64,000 nt of DNA from Flavivirga jejuensis (GTDB lineage Bacteria; Bacteroidota; Bacteroidia; Flavobacteriales; Flavobacteriaceae), in contig NZ_JAUOEL010000002.1 of the NCBI RefSeq assembly GCF_030540765.1, positions 372,001-436,000 on the forward strand, read 5' to 3'. Shown here piece by piece: positions 56,221 to 64,000 of the stretch (positions are counted from its first letter, which is position 1; each line of letters begins with the position of its first letter). Below the pieces are notes generated by a model that did no database searches, was not told the origin of the DNA, and saw only the letters and a list, made by a program, of their open reading frames with translations. A program made the translations under genes and the position numbers.

Positions 56221-56547
56221 ATGTCAAAGAGTAAAAATAAAAAGAGTCATAAACAAGATGAATCTGGAAAAGTTTTTTTGTTGGATAAATTTGTTTGCAA
56301 CTATATTACAACTGAATGGCTTTCCGACGGAGCTTCCAATCTCTCTCACAGCAAAAAATACGGTGTACATCGACACATTTTAACCAAAATAAAAAAGGAA
56401 GATGGGTATAGAATCCCTTTATCTTCGCTTGCAATAATGTGCTTCTACAAGAAAATAGCTCTATCCGATTTTTTCAAAATGATTGAAAATAAATATGGTT
56501 CAAAAATTAATGATGATTTTGTAGTTAATACAAAAAAAGAAGAATAA
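56221..56547 (+). CDS. small helix-turn-helix-type protein, divergent from the sigma module
   Basis: A 108-aa protein. After a charged N-terminus, residues about 22-90 (LLDKFVCNYITTEWLSDGAS, then YGVHRHILTKIKKEDGYRIP) resemble a HTH of the XRE type found in flavobacterial regulators. It takes the same divergent place as the XRE gene at 33755. It may sense or repress the module promoter (inference). Confidence 0.6.
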   Translation: MSKSKNKKSHKQDESGKVFLLDKFVCNYITTEWLSDGASNLSHSKKYGVHRHILTKIKKEDGYRIPLSSLAIMCFYKKIALSDFFKMIENKYGSKINDDFVVNTKKEE

Positions 56548-56670
56548 AACATCTTTTTTATTTAGAACCTGTCACCATTAGTTTAAACTAATGATTTATG
56601 TTTTTACAATCCAATAAATCCTGTCTAATCAATCTCTAATATTCTATTGAAAGGAAATTCTATTTGAGTC

Positions 56671-57939
56671 TTAAAAATTGACCTTTTTGGCTTGCTCTTG
56701 AGATTGTTGCTTCTTGCTTTCAAATCGTATAAGTAGATTTTGTATATCCTCACTTATCTTGGTCTCTACTACCCTAGCATAAATTTGGGTTGTTGCGAGT
56801 TTGGTATGTCCCAATAGCTTGGATACCGTTTCTATAGGTACGCCATTGGAAAGCATGACGGTTGTTGCAAAGGTATGTCTGGCAACATGAAAAGAAATGT
56901 TCTTGTGGATACCACAAGCTTTCGCAATTTCTTTTAAATAAGTATTGGTCTTTTGATTGGAGCTTATGGGTAATACATTATTGGTTGTAAAATCTTTTTC
57001 TTGGATAACTTTATACTTTTCAAGTATTGCCCATGCTTTGGGGAGTATTGGTACTTTTACCTGTTCGTCCGTTTTTTCTCGTTTGGTATATATCCAATTA
57101 TTGCCGTCTATGCCCTTAACAATATTGCTTTCTGTAAGTTCTTTAACATCTACATAGGATAGCCCAGTATAACATGAAAACACAAAACAATCTTTGATTT
57201 TTTGTAGGCGGTCGCTTGTAAACTCTGTAGCTTCTAATAGGTGCAATTCTCTTTCTGTTAGGTATTCCCTGTCGTATTTGTTATATTTTAATTGAAATTG
57301 GCTAAATGGGTTTTTGTTCATCCATTCTAGTTTAATGGCTAGGTTTACCATTTTTTTAAAGCGCTCTAAATGTTTCATCACGCCATTATTGGATAATATC
57401 AATTGCTTTTTAGAATTTTTGTAGGTTCTCAGGTAGTGTTCAAAATCTGTGATGAATCTAAAATTTAATTGTTTCAAGTAAATATCCTTTACTCTTTTTT
57501 TCTTTTGTAAAAACTTCTGTAAGTATCTTTCTGTGGTATAATAATTCTTCATCGTTCCTGCTTTGAGAACGTGGATCATATTTCCATTGTGGTAAGTGAT
57601 TAATTCTTTTAAGGTCTTGCTGTTGTCATCTTCTCCCAAGTATCGGGACTTAATGGCGTCCGAGGATATGATTTTATCTTCTTCTAGGAGCTGTTTATGA
57701 CATTGGAGCAGTTTGTTATACACCTCATCTAAATAGGCGTTTAAAACTCTTATTTTTTCGGTATTACCCCTACCCTTTGTTTTTGTACTGTCCCATTCAT
57801 TTTGGGCAATACTTCTTTTTAAACTCATTTCTGCTCGTTTACCTTTTACAGTAATACGAACATAGATAGAAAGCTGATTGGGATTGCTTCTAGATTTTCT
57901 TGTAAAGAAAATAACAGCAAAAGTGCTTTTTGTTTTCAT
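56671..57939 (-). CDS. tyrosine recombinase (integrase) of the tRNA-Pro island
   Basis: A 422-aa protein of normal length. Arm-binding domain about 10-85 (LSIYVRITVKGKRAEMSLKR), core-binding domain about 110-215, catalytic domain about 225-405 with HVARHTFATTV (HxxR), LLGHTKLATTQIYARV (His and nucleophilic Tyr). Where most recombinases have the first catalytic Arg (TGLRY), this one reads CYTGLSYVDVKEL, as in IntDOT-like integrases of Bacteroidota that use Ser there. Its 5' end points to the tRNA-Pro, 226 bp away, as usual for tRNA-targeting islands. Confidence 0.94.
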   Translation of the reverse strand: MKTKSTFAVIFFTRKSRSNPNQLSIYVRITVKGKRAEMSLKRSIAQNEWDSTKTKGRGNTEKIRVLNAYLDEVYNKLLQCHKQLLEEDKIISSDAIKSRYLGEDDNSKTLKELITYHNGNMIHVLKAGTMKNYYTTERYLQKFLQKKKRVKDIYLKQLNFRFITDFEHYLRTYKNSKKQLILSNNGVMKHLERFKKMVNLAIKLEWMNKNPFSQFQLKYNKYDREYLTERELHLLEATEFTSDRLQKIKDCFVFSCYTGLSYVDVKELTESNIVKGIDGNNWIYTKREKTDEQVKVPILPKAWAILEKYKVIQEKDFTTNNVLPISSNQKTNTYLKEIAKACGIHKNISFHVARHTFATTVMLSNGVPIETVSKLLGHTKLATTQIYARVVETKISEDIQNLLIRFESKKQQSQEQAKKVNF

Positions 57940-58106
57940 AACTCATTGACTTTAGTTAAACAATAATTTGTTAAGCAGAAAGTCAAATCACACCCTAAAG
58001 TTCTTTAAAGTTAGCACATTTTTGGTAAACAATTGCACACCTAATTGCACACCTTTTATATGGGTTTAAATGGTATCATTTGATATCAAATAAAATGTGT
58101 AAAAAC

Positions 58107-58142
58107 AAAAAACACTGATAATCATACGATTAACAGTGTTTT
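58107..58142 (-). terminator. hairpin downstream of tRNA-Pro
   Basis: AACACTG-ATAATC / GATTAACAGTGTT around ATAC with a U-run for the minus-strand transcript. It would end the tRNA transcript. The counterpart at the left att is at 45571-45605. Confidence 0.75.
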
Positions 58143-58165
58143 GTTATTACCTATTACTAGGTTCG

Positions 58166-58240
58166 TCGGGGTGGCAGGATTCGAACCTGCGACCTCCGCG
58201 TCCCAAACGCGGCGCGATAACCGGGCTACGCTACACCCCG
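58166..58240 (-). tRNA. tRNA-Pro (TGG)
   Basis: The minus strand folds as a complete cloverleaf: acceptor CGGGGTG/CACCCCG, anticodon loop TTTGGGA with anticodon TGG, T-arm GGTTCGAATCC. CCA is not encoded. Its 3' end is the island attachment site and is regenerated intact here. Confidence 0.96.
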
Positions 58241-58272
58241 AATTGATTATCTAAATTTCTAAAAGAAATTTG

Positions 58273-58361
58273 CGGAGAGACAGGGATTCGAACCCTGGGT
58301 AAGTGTTTCCACCTACGACGATTTAGCAAACCGCTCCTTTCGGCCACTCAGGCACCTCTCC
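58273..58361 (-). tRNA. tRNA-Ser (GCT)
   Basis: An 89-nt class II tRNA with long variable arm. Acceptor GGAGAGG/TCTCTCC with discriminator G; anticodon GCT in TTTGCTAAA; T-arm GGTTCGAATCC. Confidence 0.95.
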
Positions 58362-58454
58362 AAATTTTATAAGAACTTTTCAACAAAATTGCGGTTGCAA
58401 ATGTACTAGATACTTATATATAACGCAACTATTTTATTTACTTTTTTATAATTT

Positions 58455-60503
58455 TTATTCTGGATATTCAATCCGCAAATGGTAAATATTTGCAAGCTTG
58501 TGTTTTAACACCTTTTTTATAGATTCAATCTCTTTAAAAGTAATATTTGCGTTCAAAAATTGCCCCTCTTCAATTTGCTTATTTATTATAGTTTCAACAA
58601 AAGCATCAATCTTAGTAGATGTGGGCTCTTTTAAACTCTTAGAAGCCGCTTCAATACTATCACACATCATTAATATAGCAGTTTCCTTACTAAATGGCTT
58701 TGGTCCGGGATAACTAAAATCTAACTTATCAACATCTTCAAAATCATTTTTTGCCTGCATATAAAAATAATAAACAACACTAGTACCATGGTGGGTACGT
58801 ATAAAATCTATAACTCTATCTGGTAAATTATTTTTTCTAGCGATCTCAATACCGTTTATAACATGATTTGTAATGATTCGAGCACTCTCTCTCGATGATA
58901 ATTCATCGTGTGGATTAATCCCTGTTGATTGGTTTTCTGTGAAATAAGTTGGATTTTTCATTTTTCCAATATCGTGATACAAAGCCCCTACCCTTACTAA
59001 CATGGCATTAGCACCTATTTCACTTGCCGAAGCCTCAGCAAGGTTTGCTACATTTAGAGAATGATGAAACGTTCCAGGTGATTTATTAGACAATTCTTTA
59101 AGCAATTTTGAATTAGTGTCTGATAATTCTAAAAGTGATACGTCTGAAACTAAACCAAAAAGCTTTTCATAAACATATATTAATGGTTGCACAAAAAGAG
59201 TTGCCAATCCACTTAAAATAAACCAAATAAATATTTCCCACTTTATAGTTTTCAAACTACCTTCATGAATAACGACAAATGCAAAATATGCTATAATATA
59301 AATAAGTGTTATTTGTCCTACCGAAATAAATAAATTAGCTCTTTTATATAATTCTGAAACAGTTAGCATTGTTACAATTCCTGCAATAATTTGAAGAAAC
59401 ATATACTCATAACTATTAGGGACAATAAATCCTATTAATAAGACCGTAAGCACATGTGCAAACAAACCCAATCTAGCATCAAAAAAAGCTTTAAATACCA
59501 AAGGCAAAATACAAATTGGAACAACATAAATGTACTTCGAATTATAGTTTACTACCAAGGTTGTAATAAATATTAATAAAGAAATATTAAAGAAAATAAA
59601 AGTAACCTTCGTATTATCCTCAAAGACACTTAATCTATACTTTCGTAAGAATAAAAGCAACATTAATAAAGTTAATGCAACCAATAATGTATATGCGAAT
59701 AGCACCCATATATAATTAGACTCGCTCCAAACTTGCGATTCGTATTCAGACTGTAATGATTTTAATTTTTGATATGTATCCCCTTCAACAACTTCCCCCT
59801 TAGAAACTATTAGTGTTTCCTTTGCAATACTCCCTCTGGCATAAGCAATTTTTCCAACTTCCTCTTCTAATACTTTAGCTGTAAACGATTTATCGAATGC
59901 TAAGTTGGGCTCTACTAAATCAAAAAACAAAGAAGTAAAATTTGTTTTATATTGAATCAGTCCATACTTGTTTAAAGAATTATCAATTACTTTTGAAACA
60001 GCATCTTGTTTAATTAAATGAGAAAAGAATCCATCTTCTTTTTTAACCCTTCCATCAAGTAACACTATGGCCTTATTATCCGAAAAATCATAATCCTCAC
60101 CTAAAACTCCAAATAAATACAACTCAGAAATAATAGCTTCCCCAGCCTTGTATAACTTTTTAGATACAGTCCTAGAAATAGAATCTGATATTATGTTTTT
60201 AAACTGATTTTTATATTCGGACTTTACTTTTACCTCTACAGTATTATCTAAATTAAAATACAGTACAGAATTATTGGTTAACACTTCTTTTTCAGAAGTA
60301 ATTTCTTCATCTGTTTTTTTTATAGCAAAATCAAAAGGAGCATATAAATTTTCAGATTGCCAAGGCTTTCCTTTTTCAAAATTATATTTAAATTTTCCGC
60401 TTTTGGGAAATAAATACACAATTAAAAAAGTGGTAGAAATAAATAACAACCCCTTATAAATTAAGGAGTGATTTCTATATAATTTATTTATAAAATCTTT
60501 CAT
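58455..60503 (-). CDS. 7TMR-HD family membrane phosphodiesterase (PgpH-like)
   Basis: Start taken at the ATG at 60503 (682 aa); the upstream ATG adds 16 residues before the natural signal-anchor. After one N-terminal membrane helix (YKGLLFISTTFLIVYLF) comes a large extracellular domain (7TMR-HDED, about 35-265), seven membrane helices (about 270-470), and a cytosolic HD domain with HHSLNVANLAEASASEIG, LYHDIGKMKNP and IRTHHGTSVVYYFY. Characterised relatives (PgpH) hydrolyse cyclic di-AMP. The gene belongs to the conserved backbone next to the tRNAs. Confidence 0.9.
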   Translation of the reverse strand: MKDFINKLYRNHSLIYKGLLFISTTFLIVYLFPKSGKFKYNFEKGKPWQSENLYAPFDFAIKKTDEEITSEKEVLTNNSVLYFNLDNTVEVKVKSEYKNQFKNIISDSISRTVSKKLYKAGEAIISELYLFGVLGEDYDFSDNKAIVLLDGRVKKEDGFFSHLIKQDAVSKVIDNSLNKYGLIQYKTNFTSLFFDLVEPNLAFDKSFTAKVLEEEVGKIAYARGSIAKETLIVSKGEVVEGDTYQKLKSLQSEYESQVWSESNYIWVLFAYTLLVALTLLMLLLFLRKYRLSVFEDNTKVTFIFFNISLLIFITTLVVNYNSKYIYVVPICILPLVFKAFFDARLGLFAHVLTVLLIGFIVPNSYEYMFLQIIAGIVTMLTVSELYKRANLFISVGQITLIYIIAYFAFVVIHEGSLKTIKWEIFIWFILSGLATLFVQPLIYVYEKLFGLVSDVSLLELSDTNSKLLKELSNKSPGTFHHSLNVANLAEASASEIGANAMLVRVGALYHDIGKMKNPTYFTENQSTGINPHDELSSRESARIITNHVINGIEIARKNNLPDRVIDFIRTHHGTSVVYYFYMQAKNDFEDVDKLDFSYPGPKPFSKETAILMMCDSIEAASKSLKEPTSTKIDAFVETIINKQIEEGQFLNANITFKEIESIKKVLKHKLANIYHLRIEYPE

Positions 60504-60785
60504 CAAAAAGGTTAATGGTCTCAAATGTAATAAAATTATAACGTTCTTCATTTTTATATGAACTCATATTACCTTTTTGTTGTTAACCGAAAATAAAATA
60601 ACATATATAAGGTGTGATATTTTTGTGAAACACAGATCTAAACATAAAAAGAGTAACGAAGTTATAGGTAAACTTTAGCTATTTTTAGGAAATAGAAAAA
60701 GTCAAGATGTATTTTCTATAAATGAATCATTCATATTTCTACTAAAAATCGTTATTTTCGCAAGTATAAACTAAACATCAAATTA

Positions 60786-61961
60786 ATGAATAAAGAAGTA
60801 GTTATTGTATCAGCTGTAAGAACTCCTATAGGTAGTTTTCTAGGTGCTCTATCCACTATTACTGCTCCAAAACTTGGAGCTATTGCTATTAAAGGAGCCT
60901 TAAATAAAATAAATTTAGATCCAAAACTAGTTGAAGAAGTTTTAATGGGCAATGTGGTACAAGCTGGAACAGGTCAAGCCCCCGCAAGACAAGCTGCTAT
61001 TTACGCAGGCATACCCAATACGGTTCCATGTACTACTATAAACAAAGTATGCGCCTCTGGAATGAAAGCTGTTATGCAAGCTGCCCAAACCATCGCTCTT
61101 GGCGATGCAGATATTGTTGTTGCTGGTGGTATGGAAAACATGAGTTTGATTCCTCATTATTTACATACTCGAACGGGTACTAAATTTGGACCAGCTTCGT
61201 TAATTGATGGAATGCAAAAAGATGGATTAGTAGATGCTTACGACCAAAATGCTATGGGAGTTTGTGCAGATGCATGTGCAACAGAATATAAATTCTCTAG
61301 AGAAGAACAAGATGCTTTTGCTATACAGTCTTATAATCGTTCTGCTGCAGCATGGGATGCTGGAAAATTTAACAATGAAGTTGTCCCAGTTGAAGTGCCT
61401 CAACGTCGTGGAGAACCAATTATAGTTAGCAAAGATGAAGAATTTACTAATGTGAAAATGGATAAAATTCCACAATTACGTGCAGCATTCACTAAAGAAG
61501 GAACAGTAACAGCCGCTAACGCCTCAACTATAAACGATGGTGCTGGCGCAATGATTTTAATGAGTAAAGAAAAAGCTAATGATTTAGGCTTAGTTCCTTT
61601 AGCAACTATAAAAGGTTATGCTGATGCCGCTCACGAGCCTGAATGGTTTACAACAGCTCCAGCAAAGGCATTACCTAAAGCTATAAATAAAGCTGGTATC
61701 AAACTTAGCGATATAGAATATTTTGAATTTAACGAAGCTTTCTCTGTAGTAGGATTAGCAAATATGAAAATCCTCGGATTGAATGATAGTAATGTAAACG
61801 TAAATGGAGGTGCTGTATCATTAGGACATCCATTAGGGTGCTCAGGTGTTAGAATTTTAATCACGTTATTAAACGTTTTAGAACAAAACAACGCTAAAAT
61901 TGGAGCTGCTGCTATTTGTAATGGAGGCGGTGGTGCTTCTGCAGTTGTAATAGAACGTTAA
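60786..61961 (+). CDS. acetyl-CoA C-acetyltransferase (thiolase)
   Basis: A 391-aa protein of normal thiolase length. It condenses or cleaves acyl-CoA, joining or releasing acetyl-CoA. The nucleophile Cys89 lies in INKVCASGMKAV; the catalytic His is in FNEAFSV and VNGGAVSLGHPLGCSG; the final Cys is in AICNGGGGASA. Biosynthetic (AtoB/PhaA) and degradative (FadA) roles cannot be told apart by sequence. It is monocistronic, with a 128-bp gap to the next gene. Confidence 0.95.
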   Translation: MNKEVVIVSAVRTPIGSFLGALSTITAPKLGAIAIKGALNKINLDPKLVEEVLMGNVVQAGTGQAPARQAAIYAGIPNTVPCTTINKVCASGMKAVMQAAQTIALGDADIVVAGGMENMSLIPHYLHTRTGTKFGPASLIDGMQKDGLVDAYDQNAMGVCADACATEYKFSREEQDAFAIQSYNRSAAAWDAGKFNNEVVPVEVPQRRGEPIIVSKDEEFTNVKMDKIPQLRAAFTKEGTVTAANASTINDGAGAMILMSKEKANDLGLVPLATIKGYADAAHEPEWFTTAPAKALPKAINKAGIKLSDIEYFEFNEAFSVVGLANMKILGLNDSNVNVNGGAVSLGHPLGCSGVRILITLLNVLEQNNAKIGAAAICNGGGGASAVVIER

Positions 61962-62088
61962 TCTTAAATATTTTTTACTGTTATTAATTTATTATGAAAT
62001 ACTTTTTAAAATTTTTATTCTGCAATCTGGTTTTCTCATTAATAATTGCATAAATAACTAATAGTAATGACTAATAGATAATAACGTT

Positions 62089-62838
62089 ATGCAATACGGA
62101 ATTTGTAATTTAAGCATTGTTCCTCTTAGAGATGAGCCTGCAGACACTAGTGAACTTGTATCACAAGTAATCTATGGCGAAATTTTTAAAGTCTTAGAAC
62201 AACGCAAAAACTGGAGTAAAATTCGTTTAGCATTTGATGCTTACGAAGGTTGGGTAGATAACAAACAATATCTCGAAATTACAGAAGAAGTTTACAAATC
62301 TTTAAATAAGGAAACTCCGAAACTCTCGGCAGACTTAGTAGAGTTTATAGAGGATAATAACAACCAATTACACCCTATTTTATTAGGCTCTACCTTAAAT
62401 GGACTGTCCCATTTAAATCATAAGTACGAAGGGCTTTTTTTTGAGGGTAAAAAAGCAAAAAGCAACATTGTTCAAACGGCATTTTCATATTTAAACACGC
62501 CATATCTTTGGGGTGGAAAAACACCATTTGGTATCGATTGCTCTGGCTTTACTCAAATGGTTTATAAATTAAACGGTTATAAAATATTAAGAGATGCATC
62601 ACAGCAAGCAACTCAGGGAGAAGCTTTAAGTTTTATTGAAGAAAGCGAACCTGGCGATTTAGCTTTTTTTGATAATAACGAAGGTGTTATAACCCATGTT
62701 GGTATTATAATGAAAGACAACTACGTTATACATGCACATGGAAAAGTTAGGATTGATAGATTAGACCACTCTGGTATTTATAATGTTGACAAAAAAACAC
62801 ATACCCATAAGTTACGTGTCATTAAAAAAGTAATCTAA
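62089..62838 (+). CDS. NlpC/P60 (C40) cysteine peptidase with SH3-like domains
   Basis: A 249-aa protein. Residues 1-115 form one or two bacterial SH3-like domains (IVPLRDEPADTSELVSQVIY, GWVDNKQYLEI). Residues about 125-249 form the C40 peptidase, with Cys in PFGIDCSGFTQMVYK, first His in VITHVGIIM and second in YVIHAHGKVR. Relatives such as YkfC cleave gamma-D-glutamyl-diamino acid bonds of peptidoglycan peptides. There is no signal peptide, so it probably acts in the cytosol in murein recycling (inference). Confidence 0.92.
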   Translation: MQYGICNLSIVPLRDEPADTSELVSQVIYGEIFKVLEQRKNWSKIRLAFDAYEGWVDNKQYLEITEEVYKSLNKETPKLSADLVEFIEDNNNQLHPILLGSTLNGLSHLNHKYEGLFFEGKKAKSNIVQTAFSYLNTPYLWGGKTPFGIDCSGFTQMVYKLNGYKILRDASQQATQGEALSFIEESEPGDLAFFDNNEGVITHVGIIMKDNYVIHAHGKVRIDRLDHSGIYNVDKKTHTHKLRVIKKVI

Positions 62839-62840
62839 TA

Positions 62841-62872
62841 AAAAAAGGAGCAAATTAAATTTGCTCCTTTTC
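62841..62872. terminator. bidirectional rho-independent terminator
   Basis: Perfect stem AAAAGGAGCAAATT/AATTTGCTCCTTTT between two convergent genes. Confidence 0.85.
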
Positions 62873-62893
62873 ATATATATTAAGTAATCGATA

Positions 62894-64000
62894 CTAGTTG
62901 CTACCTTCGGCTTCAAGAGTTTCAACCTTTCCTTTCAAATCTTTATACTTATCGGTTTCTCCAAGAATACTATAAATATTCATCAATGTTTTTGCTGCAC
63001 TAAGACTATTTGGATTAATCTCGAGTGCTTTAGATAAATAAGGTATAGCTTCTCTATAAAGGTTTTGACGTTTCTCTCTCAATTCATCATAACGCTTATT
63101 ATCAGCTCTAGAAGTTCCTAATCCATTCATTTCTTTAATTATAGATTCTTCTTTATTTAAAACTAAAGCCGCTAAATTTATATAGGCGTTTATATATTTT
63201 GGATCTAACTCTATTGCTTTTTCATAATACTGCATAGCTTCTGCAGACTGTTCAGATTCTGATGCTATAACACCTAAATTATATTGCAATTCAGGGTTAG
63301 TAGGATCCATTTGCGTTGCTTTCTCTAACAATTTTTTAAACTGCTCTGTATTGCCCATTTTATAATGAACGTTCGCTTCAGATAATATCAAATTAACATC
63401 ATTAGGACTTTCTGCTCTTGCTTCTTTCATAGCTGCAATTGCTTTTTCATTATCCCCTTTGTTAACATATATAAGCGCAACATTTTTTACAATTTCTGGC
63501 TTTTTTGATTCAGAAATACGTTCTATTGGTTTAATATGTGTTTTAGCTTTAACAGAAATATCTCGTAGATCTTTATTAGTAAAACTCTCTTCTTTTTGTG
63601 TTTCAACATTAGTTGCTAAATACTGTGTCGAAATACCTGTGTATCCTAATTTTTTAAGCTCTTCATAAAGTGTTAAAGCTCTGTCATACTCATTAACATT
63701 AACTGCTGTTGCTGCAGCATAATAAAGAAATACCGTATCTCTTGATACAACTCTATAAGATTTTTCAAAAAATTGAGACGCATTTGAATAATCTTTTTTC
63801 TCATAGGCACCATTGCCTTTTAATAATAGATTATTAGCTATATCTTGTTTTAATGTATTAACTTCTGCTGAGTATCCAATTTCAACTTTATTTAAACTTA
63901 CTAAAGCCTCATCTATTTCCTCTATGGTTCCTTTACCACCAGCATAGAGAGCTTCAGAAGTTAAATAATTAAACTTCGACTTAGCCTTAGCATCCATACT
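62894..64000 (-). CDS. tetratricopeptide-repeat protein, 5' end outside the window
   Basis: At least 367 residues. TPR units are visible at about 50-110 (ANNLLLKGNGAYEKKDYSNA, SQFFEKSYRV) and 190-290 (YVNKGDNEKAIAAMKEARAE, NLGVIASESEQSAEAMQYYE, LDPKYINAYINLAALVLNKE). The first in-frame ATG at 63997 is probably internal, because no signal peptide precedes and helix text starts at once (MDAKAKSKFNYLTSEALYAG). Flavobacterial homologues are exported scaffold proteins of about 430 aa. Role unknown beyond protein-protein contact. Confidence 0.85.
   Translation of the reverse strand, partial: SMDAKAKSKFNYLTSEALYAGGKGTIEEIDEALVSLNKVEIGYSAEVNTLKQDIANNLLLKGNGAYEKKDYSNASQFFEKSYRVVSRDTVFLYYAAATAVNVNEYDRALTLYEELKKLGYTGISTQYLATNVETQKEESFTNKDLRDISVKAKTHIKPIERISESKKPEIVKNVALIYVNKGDNEKAIAAMKEARAESPNDVNLILSEANVHYKMGNTEQFKKLLEKATQMDPTNPELQYNLGVIASESEQSAEAMQYYEKAIELDPKYINAYINLAALVLNKEESIIKEMNGLGTSRADNKRYDELREKRQNLYREAIPYLSKALEINPNSLSAAKTLMNIYSILGETDKYKDLKGKVETLEAEGSN

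Larger units (their letters stand above)
45629..58178. mobile_element. tRNA-Pro genomic island carrying CBASS
   Basis: About 12.5 kb bounded by 14-bp direct repeats of the tRNA end, with an intact integrase next to the tRNA. The contents are defence and cassette genes, inverted-repeat elements and a regulatory module. No conjugation genes are visible, so transfer would need help from elsewhere. Confidence 0.8.

Overview
The window comes from an AT-rich marine-type Flavobacteriaceae (Bacteroidota) chromosome. This rests on the TonB receptor with a carboxypeptidase-regulatory N-terminal domain, type IX secretion (T9SS) C-terminal sorting domains of both types, a PorP/SprF protein, a 7TMR-HD phosphodiesterase, and low GC. 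It reads as a conserved backbone at the right end and a long, heavily rearranged accessory region to its left.

0.3-8.5 kb: a small glycan locus with a TonB-dependent receptor, a GH29 alpha-L-fucosidase and a glycosidase-like protein in one direction, and a convergent S1 sulfatase lipoprotein. Together they suggest use of a sulfated, fucose-containing polysaccharide. No SusD is present. 9-19.6 kb: a sparse region with a Wzz-like membrane protein, small membrane proteins, LytTR, AraC and paired LuxR-type regulators, a DUF1660-like small protein, pseudogenes and a clear 149-bp MITE with 8-bp target duplications.

19.8-44.1 kb: several large secreted surface proteins (CotH/lamin-tail, LamG/BspA, LRR), nearly all on the minus strand. 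Most end in a T9SS sorting domain, a terminator and one or more dispersed repeats. A short two-box motif lies 60-110 bp upstream of most of them. Broken copies are interspersed, together with an IbrA/IbrB-like pair (25.3-27.1 kb) and integrase, ribbon-helix-helix and GNAT fragments. Dispersed repeats are nested inside each other to three levels.

45.6-58.2 kb: a genomic island integrated at the 3' end of tRNA-Pro(TGG). It is bounded by a 14-bp duplication of the tRNA end and carries a full-length tyrosine recombinase. Its cargo is a four-gene type II CBASS anti-phage operon (Cap5 HNH-SAVED effector, CD-NTase, Cap2 E1/E2, Cap3 JAMM), two further cassette-like genes (one with a HEPN-type R-N-x4-H motif), two long inverted-repeat elements and a regulatory module. 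A degenerate second integrase directly left of the att copy points to a tandem, decayed second element.

The most unusual finding is a regulatory module present twice (33.8-35.4 kb and 54.9-56.5 kb, inverted). Each copy has a divergent small HTH gene, a structured RNA of about 175 nt, a small protein with an HCKLGLK motif, and an ECF sigma factor. The two RNA copies show compensatory base changes in several stems. They also keep an alternative pairing that ends in a U-run, so the RNA looks like an attenuator or riboswitch-like leader. I cannot match it to a known RNA family.

58.4-64 kb: backbone genes (tRNA-Ser, 7TMR-HD phosphodiesterase, thiolase, NlpC/P60 peptidase, TPR protein cut by the window edge).
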